Shown: piece after piece, positions 58,872 through 64,000 of the stretch | Numbering within the stretch: the first letter of the stretch is position 1 | Layout: each line of letters starts with the position of its first letter | Assembly (NCBI RefSeq): GCF_030915465.1 | Contig: NZ_CP133267.1 | Span: 3,208,501 to 3,272,500, forward strand | Length of the DNA: 64,000 nt | From: Neobacillus sp. PS3-34 | Lineage (GTDB): Bacteria; Bacillota; Bacilli; Bacillales; Cytobacillaceae | Direction of reading: 5' to 3' | The notes under the pieces: model-generated | Seen by the model: only the letters and a program-made list of their open reading frames with translations | What the model was told of the DNA's origin: nothing | The model's database searches: none | Translations under genes and position numbers: made by a program

Positions 58872-59135
58872 GGCTGTTTTCGTAAATTTGTTGCTATTTA
58901 GAGTGAATCAGATGGTTGATGGAGCGGAAGGTGCGAGATCCTCGAAAATGCTATCGCATTTCCTTCGTGCGGTGTTGATTCTAGGAAGCTGATTCAACGT
59001 CCTGAGGGAGCAGTGGGACAGGTGAGACCCCGCAGTCGCTTCAGCGACGAGGAGGCTCACCGCCCACCCCGCGGAAAGCGAGCATCCTGAAGCGGAAATC
59101 AACTACTAAAAACAACAATCTTTTAGAAATCAGCC
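58872..59135. mobile_element. MITE-like element with terminal inverted repeats and 8-bp target duplication
   Basis: A 264-bp non-coding element. The ends GGCTGTTTTCGTAAATTTGT and (reverse complement of the right end) GGCTGATTTCTAAAAGATTG are imperfect terminal inverted repeats of about 40 bp. Exactly outside both ends stands AATAATTA (58864-58871 and 59136-59143), a perfect 8-bp target-site duplication. The interior holds the GC-rich GTGGGACAGGTGAGACCCCG...CGCGGAAAGCGAGC segment familiar from Bacillus genomes and, nested in it, a GATA module. It encodes no protein and must have been moved by a transposase acting in trans. Confidence 0.82.
58937..58990 (-). repeat. GATA-loop module, copy A4 (inside the MITE)
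   Basis: Read on the minus strand it shares GCACGAAGGAAATGCGATAG with copies A1-A3. The stem keeps the GATA loop but has ATGC/GCAT in place of AAGC/GCTT, a compensatory change. It is again bounded by AGGA (TCCT on the plus strand at about 58939 and 59001), so the full insert may reach 59000. Confidence 0.7.
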
Positions 59136-59151
59136 AATAATTAAATGGCAT

Positions 59152-59184
59152 AAAAAAAACACTTCCCACAAAAGTGGAAGTGTT
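59152..59184 (-). terminator. Orphan terminator on the minus strand
   Basis: AACACTTCC and GGAAGTGTT arms are followed on the minus strand by eight T. No minus-strand gene is visible between here and the plus-strand gene at 59403, so it may end a short untranslated RNA or be a relic. Confidence 0.6.
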
Positions 59185-59402
59185 CCTTTCAAAATTAGGC
59201 TATTGTGGATGTACTATGTTTACAAACTAAATTAGTTGACATTCATCTACTAACGCTGCCCATTTACATAACGTAAATTTAAACAAGTATTTTGCTGTCA
59301 TAATTGCCGGAGCAATGTGGAAATTTAAGTAGGATTATAAAAGTTCTCATTGTTGTGATGATAATAAGCAACTGATCAAAAATGGAAGAGGTAAAGAGAA
59401 CG

Positions 59403-60107
59403 ATGAAAAAGAAGGAACAAACAGAGCACATTGAAAAACATTTTGATGCTCCCGATTTGATTCGTGATATTGTGATTGGCATGTCGGATGGATTAACGGT
59501 ACCTTTTGCGCTTGCTGCTGGTTTGTCAGGATCCGTTTCTGCGACTAATATTGTTGTTATAGCTGGAATTGCTGAAATAGCAGCAGGTTCTATCGCAATG
59601 GGGTTAGGTGGTTATCTGGCTGCACGAACGGACCGAGAGCATTATGCAAATGAGTTGGAGAGAGAACGACGAGAAATAATTGAAGTTCCGGAACGGGAAA
59701 AAGAGGAGGTCGCAGAAGTTCTAAGAAGTTGGGGACTTCGCGAACATCAAATCGAATCGGCTGTTGAGGCGATTAGTGAAGACGCTGATAGATGGGTGGA
59801 CTTCATGATGAAGCATGAACTGGGACTAGAAGAACCTGAACCCAAAAGGGCAAGAAACAGCTCATTAACCATTGGTATATCATATATAGTTGGCGGTCTT
59901 ATCCCTTTATCACCTTATATTTTTATCCATCATGCACAAAGTGCATTAATGACCTCTGTTATTGCAACCTTAATCGCATTATTCATATTTGGTTATGTGA
60001 AGGGGAGATTTACCGGTTCAAAACCCTTTAAAAGTGCTTGGCAAACAACACTCGTTGGTGGTTTTGCTGCAGGGATTGCTTTTCTTGTTGCCAAGTTAAT
60101 TTCGTAG
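59403..60107 (+). CDS. VIT1/CCC1-family iron/manganese transporter
   Basis: About 234 residues. Five membrane helices in the VIT pattern: DIVIGMSDGLTVPFALAAGL (helix 1 with the conserved Asp), AAGSIAMGLGGYLAARTDREHY (helix 2), a cytoplasmic helical hairpin rich in Glu (about 85-145, metal-binding), then three helices. The family exports Fe(II) or Mn(II) in exchange for protons. ATG 59403 is preferred over 59382 because GAGGTAAAGAG precedes it. Confidence 0.88.
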   Translation: MKKKEQTEHIEKHFDAPDLIRDIVIGMSDGLTVPFALAAGLSGSVSATNIVVIAGIAEIAAGSIAMGLGGYLAARTDREHYANELERERREIIEVPEREKEEVAEVLRSWGLREHQIESAVEAISEDADRWVDFMMKHELGLEEPEPKRARNSSLTIGISYIVGGLIPLSPYIFIHHAQSALMTSVIATLIALFIFGYVKGRFTGSKPFKSAWQTTLVGGFAAGIAFLVAKLIS

Positions 60108-60190
60108 CTTGATTAGTAATTTTAGGGCGTTTTATTTTACAAAACGCACACGTTTCACAAGGAAAATCAACATCTAACATTAATAGAGCA

Positions 60191-60219
60191 AAAAAAAACG
60201 ACAATAATGTCGTTTTTTT
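60191..60219. terminator. Bidirectional terminator
   Basis: AACGACA/TGTCGTT hairpin with an A run before and a T run after. It serves the transporter gene and the tRNA on the opposite strand. Confidence 0.85.
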
Positions 60220-60229
60220 CGATGATAAA

Positions 60230-60306
<77 letters not shown>

Positions 60307-60386
60307 GATCGGTACATGAATGATTATAACGGCAACTTTAAGGACATGCAAGAAAATTTTGAAAGAAAAGGCAAATTTATTTGCCC

Positions 60387-61082
60387 TTAACTAATGCTTT
60401 CTATCTCTACTCGATTTACACCAGCAATATTAGAAATAGAGTGGTATACATCGGTGGTCTTATTGCGATAATCAACAGCAATCATAATTTGTACATAGTG
60501 ATCGCCATTGTCCAGATCCTTGATTCGAATCCTTCTAAGTGTGTATTTTTTCTCCATTATATAATTTATTACTTCATCTATATGGTCTTTTTCTTTAATA
60601 TTCAAATTGAGCATTATTTCTTTTTCCCGAAGCTGTTTCGGACCAACAATTTTCATTAAATACGGAACAAATTCAACACTCAAAATAAGGAGGGCGACCC
60701 CTGCGAAAGCTTCAAGGTAAAACCCGGCTCCAACGGCAATTCCAATTCCTGCTGCCCCCCAAATCATCGCGGCTGTCGTTAACCCCGAAATGCTGTCATT
60801 TCCTCTTCTTAAAATAACCCCTGCACCGAGAAAACCGATACCGGAAACTATTTGAGCAGCAAGCCGTAATGGATCCATTGTTATATTAACATTCCCTGCA
60901 GATGGAAACGTATAGGCAGACTGTATGGATACAATGGTAAGCATACAGCTTACAATTGAAATGACGAGGCTGGTCTTTAGTCCAACCGGCTTTCTTTTTA
61001 ATTCTCGCTCAAGACCAATCACAAGACCGAGGACTGCTGATAAACCTAGTTTGAATAAAATCTCCATCTCTAAATTGCTCAT
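60387..61082 (-). CDS. MgtC/SapB family membrane protein
   Basis: A 231-residue protein: five membrane helices in an MgtC domain (GLVIGLERELKRKPVGLKTS, VSGIGFLGAGVILRRGND, GLTTAAMIWGAAGIGIAVG) followed by a C-terminal cytoplasmic ACT-like domain of about 75 residues. MgtC proteins act in magnesium-limited growth and in modulating the F-ATPase in pathogens; roles in Bacillus are not well defined. Monocistronic. Confidence 0.92.
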   Translation of the reverse strand: MSNLEMEILFKLGLSAVLGLVIGLERELKRKPVGLKTSLVISIVSCMLTIVSIQSAYTFPSAGNVNITMDPLRLAAQIVSGIGFLGAGVILRRGNDSISGLTTAAMIWGAAGIGIAVGAGFYLEAFAGVALLILSVEFVPYLMKIVGPKQLREKEIMLNLNIKEKDHIDEVINYIMEKKYTLRRIRIKDLDNGDHYVQIMIAVDYRNKTTDVYHSISNIAGVNRVEIESIS

Positions 61083-61219
61083 GGCTATTCACGTCCATAT
61101 TTAGAATGATATTAACTTAATTTAATAATAAATTAACAAAAAGTATTATATGATTATCATTACTTAACATATATTTTCAACATCGTTGTATTACGATTAG
61201 AACATCAAAGGAGTTAATC

Positions 61220-62137
61220 ATGAAAGAACCAAAAATCAACCCATATGCAGCTTTGGCCGTGGGGGTAATTTCCGTCTCCGCATCTGCCATTTTTGTGAAG
61301 CTTTGTTCTGCCCCTTCGGGAGTAATCGCTTTTTACCGTTTGTTTTTCTCAGTCCTTTTCATGCTTCCGGTCTTTCTGACGAAATATGCTCCAGAGATTA
61401 AGCTTATTACAAAAAGAGATTGGATGTTCTCATTAGTGGCAGGTATTTTACTGGCATTTCATTTTATCCTCTGGTTTGAGTCCTTAAACTACACCTCTGT
61501 GGCAAGTTCTACTGTTTTGGTAACCTTGCAGCCTTTATTTGCTTTTGTTGGCACCTATTTTTTCTTTAAGGAAAAATTATCTGCAAAGGCAATTTTAAGC
61601 GGTCTGATAGCTGTAGCAGGAAGTGTCATTATCAGCTGGGGGGATTTCAAAATCAGCGGTTCAGCACTTTTTGGTGATGCACTTGCTATAGTAGCTTGTG
61701 CGTTTGTAACCGGGTATCTTTTGTTTGGTCAAACTGTACGAAAGCGGCTATCACTTGTTACATATACATTTGTCGTCTATTTCATTAGTTCTGTTACTCT
61801 CTTTATTTATATTCTTGCAGTTCAGGAACCGTTATTTCCCTATAAAACAAATGAATGGGTTTATTTTGTTTTGCTGGCACTCATACCAACATTGCTCGGG
61901 CATACATTATTCAACTGGTCATTAAAATGGATCAGTGCTTCTACCATCTCAATGGCCATTTTATTCGAACCAGTTGGCGCAACGATTCTAGCTTATAATT
62001 TGCTGAATGAAAATATCCTGTGGTCTCAAATAATTGGCGGTTCAATCGTGATCTCCGGTATTTCCTTATTTATAATAGATGAAAGAATTCGCGAAAGGAA
62101 AAACGCGATAAAATTGGAGGGGAACAATGATTATTAG
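61220..62137 (+). CDS. DMT/EamA family transporter
   Basis: A 305-residue membrane protein with ten helices in two EamA repeats (GVISVSASAIFVKLCSAPSG; ALIPTLLGHTLFNWSLKWIS). It is probably a metabolite exporter. Its 3' end overlaps the GNAT gene by 11 bases with GGAGGGG as ribosome site, so the two form an operon: perhaps acetylation and export of one compound, which is speculative. Confidence 0.9.
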   Translation: MKEPKINPYAALAVGVISVSASAIFVKLCSAPSGVIAFYRLFFSVLFMLPVFLTKYAPEIKLITKRDWMFSLVAGILLAFHFILWFESLNYTSVASSTVLVTLQPLFAFVGTYFFFKEKLSAKAILSGLIAVAGSVIISWGDFKISGSALFGDALAIVACAFVTGYLLFGQTVRKRLSLVTYTFVVYFISSVTLFIYILAVQEPLFPYKTNEWVYFVLLALIPTLLGHTLFNWSLKWISASTISMAILFEPVGATILAYNLLNENILWSQIIGGSIVISGISLFIIDERIRERKNAIKLEGNNDY

Positions 62138-62675
62138 AAAGGCAATTAGTAAGGATGCTTTAGGAATAGCAGAGGTTCATGTCCAAAGCTGGAAGGAAAC
62201 CTATAAGGGAATTATCAGCCAGGATTTTCTGGATGGATTAAGAATTGAAGATCGATTGCCCTTATGGGAAAGTAATCTTAATAACCCTAATCCTAACGCT
62301 CCCGTTTATGTTGCAGAAGATTCTAATGGCAAAATTGTGGGCTTTTCTTCATTTGGAAAAGAGCGTACAAAGAATAACCAGCTTGATGGTGAGCTTTATG
62401 CCATTTATCTATTGAGTGAAGTTAAAAGAAAGAAAGTAGGGAGCAAGCTTTTGCTTGCAGGAATCAATGACATGCTAAGCCAAGGATTTGAATCACTGCT
62501 TGTTTGGGTTTTAGCTGATAACCCTGGCCGCAGATTCTATGAACAATATGGCTCTGTCAAAGAAACTTCTGAACTAATTCAAATAGCGGATGTTAATTAT
62601 GAAGAAATTGCTTATAAGTGGAGTGATTTAAAAGAATTAATGAAGGAAGTAGAACAAAAAACCAAAAAAAATTAA
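62127..62675 (+). CDS. GNAT family N-acetyltransferase
   Basis: A 182-residue acetyltransferase. GNAT elements: N-terminal IIRKAISKDALGIAEVHVQSWKET (here in two parts: MIIRKAISKDA and AEVHVQSWKETYKG), acetyl-CoA binding segment VKRKKVGSKLLLAGIND, and ADNPGRRFYEQYG near the end. The substrate is unknown. Translationally coupled to the DMT transporter. Confidence 0.9.
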   Translation: MIIRKAISKDALGIAEVHVQSWKETYKGIISQDFLDGLRIEDRLPLWESNLNNPNPNAPVYVAEDSNGKIVGFSSFGKERTKNNQLDGELYAIYLLSEVKRKKVGSKLLLAGINDMLSQGFESLLVWVLADNPGRRFYEQYGSVKETSELIQIADVNYEEIAYKWSDLKELMKEVEQKTKKN

Positions 62676-62989
62676 TAAAAGTATTTTATAGAAACGTATT
62701 CAAAATCCAAGATTTCATACGAGAAAGTTGAATAAATAAGTCTGATTTTATTTCTGAGTTTTTTTACGTAAATAATTTACTTATTAAAGCACTCTTTAAG
62801 GAAAGCCGTGGGCAGCATTGCGAGAGGATATCCACAGGTTGTGCATAGGTTCGGATAAGATTGATAAATAAGCAATAAGGGTGTTGATAAGGATGTGAAT
62901 AATAAATTCACACTCCAATCTGCACCTTTTTCTTATTAAATGGCGTAATAAAAAAGATTGTTTTACGAGAACTTTTTTTAAAAATTATA
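62676..62989. other. Upstream region of the rRNA operon, no gene
   Basis: About 315 bases without an ORF. Seen are ATATCCACA and GTGCATAGG (62828-62850), each one mismatch from a DnaA box (TTATNCACA) and in opposite orientation, and a palindrome GTGAATAATAAATTCAC at about 62896-62912. The AT-rich stretch just before the promoters (62940-62985) could act as an UP element. Confidence 0.35.
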
Positions 62990-63018
62990 TTGCAAACACT
63001 TTTTATACATGTTATATT
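62990..63018 (+). promoter_or_regulatory. rRNA operon promoter P1
   Basis: TTGCAA, 17-bp spacer, TATATT, preceded by an A/T-rich tract. Confidence 0.7.
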
Positions 63019-63073
63019 AAATCTCGTCCTCAACAAGAGAGTCACCAAGCAAGAAACAAAATGAAAAACACGG

Positions 63074-63102
63074 TTGACAACTTGGTAGACGGATGATATA
63101 GT
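63074..63102 (+). promoter_or_regulatory. rRNA operon promoter P2
   Basis: TTGACA, 17-bp spacer, TATAGT, about 145 bases before the 16S start. Tandem promoters 84 bp apart are usual for Bacillus rRNA operons. Confidence 0.85.
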
Positions 63103-63246
63103 AATGAAGTCGCTTTTGAGCGGCAGACACGAATTGATCCTTGAAAACTAAACAAACAAAAACGTCAACAAGAACAAATTTTGATGTATGCAAACCTTCG
63201 GGATGCAGCATCAGCCAACGTAACTTTATGAGCTAATCACTCACTC

Positions 63247-64000
<754 letters not shown>

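Noticed and set aside
58908..59102. ORF inside the MITE
   Set aside because: It is a by-product of the GC-rich palindromic repeat; there is no ribosome site.

Overview
The window comes from a low-GC, endospore-forming member of the Bacillaceae (Bacillus sensu lato). The evidence is a typical Bacillus 16S rRNA 5' half at the right end, AAGGAGG-type ribosome binding sites, cre and Rex operators, an S-box riboswitch, and genes whose closest relatives I recognise are Bacillus genes (glcU-gdh, adhE, a ywrD/chromate transporter cluster, yeeI, ywaF, a second methionine aminopeptidase, kynU-kynA). No prophage, conjugative element, CRISPR array or large secondary-metabolite cluster is visible. It is ordinary chromosome carrying several short, highly structured interspersed repeats.

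Layout. 1-9.1 kb: a two-component system with a PepSY membrane protein, a MacAB/YknXYZ-type efflux pump and a YkoS/YkoT-like membrane protein plus glycosyltransferase. Three promoters here share one architecture, a pair of NTTAA(G/A) half-sites 11 bp apart placed exactly 10 nt before the -10 box, so they look like one small regulon. 9.2-19.3 kb: a His-rich lipoprotein, glcU-gdh-DUF3231 (sporulation/germination type), adhE with cre and Rex sites, and gamma-glutamyltransferase with a split chromate transporter. 19.8-30.6 kb: a TPR protein, a DMT protein, and an envelope locus (kinase, regulator, PAP2 phosphatase, diacylglycerol glucosyltransferase-like protein, polysaccharide deacetylase), then membrane proteins and an MBL hydrolase. 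30.8-44.2 kb: yeeI, NhaC-type antiporter, LD-carboxypeptidase, ywaF, ABC exporter, methionine aminopeptidase, HD-GYP protein, metallophosphoesterase. 44.6-52.9 kb: spore-cortex-type hydrolase, SAM riboswitch with an M42 aminopeptidase, MoxR-DUF58-DUF4129 operon, ABC transporter. 53-64 kb: erythromycin-esterase-like protein, amino-acid permease, kynU-kynA, a MITE, VIT-family transporter, tRNA-Ala, MgtC, DMT exporter, GNAT, and an rRNA operon.

Two features dominate. First, at least 16 protein genes are broken by about 19 small indels, mostly in homopolymers, and the universally conserved GGCCCAGACTCC stretch of the 16S gene also lacks one C. That makes base-calling or assembly error a much better explanation than gene decay, so I annotate intended full-length genes and mark each lesion. 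Many lesions lie at GGCC. Second, a 63-bp hairpin module with a GATA tetraloop occurs four times. It is nested in two unrelated host repeats, is bounded by AGGA, has one visible empty site and shows compensatory stem changes. Together with its longer host hairpin it is the most novel-looking object in the window.
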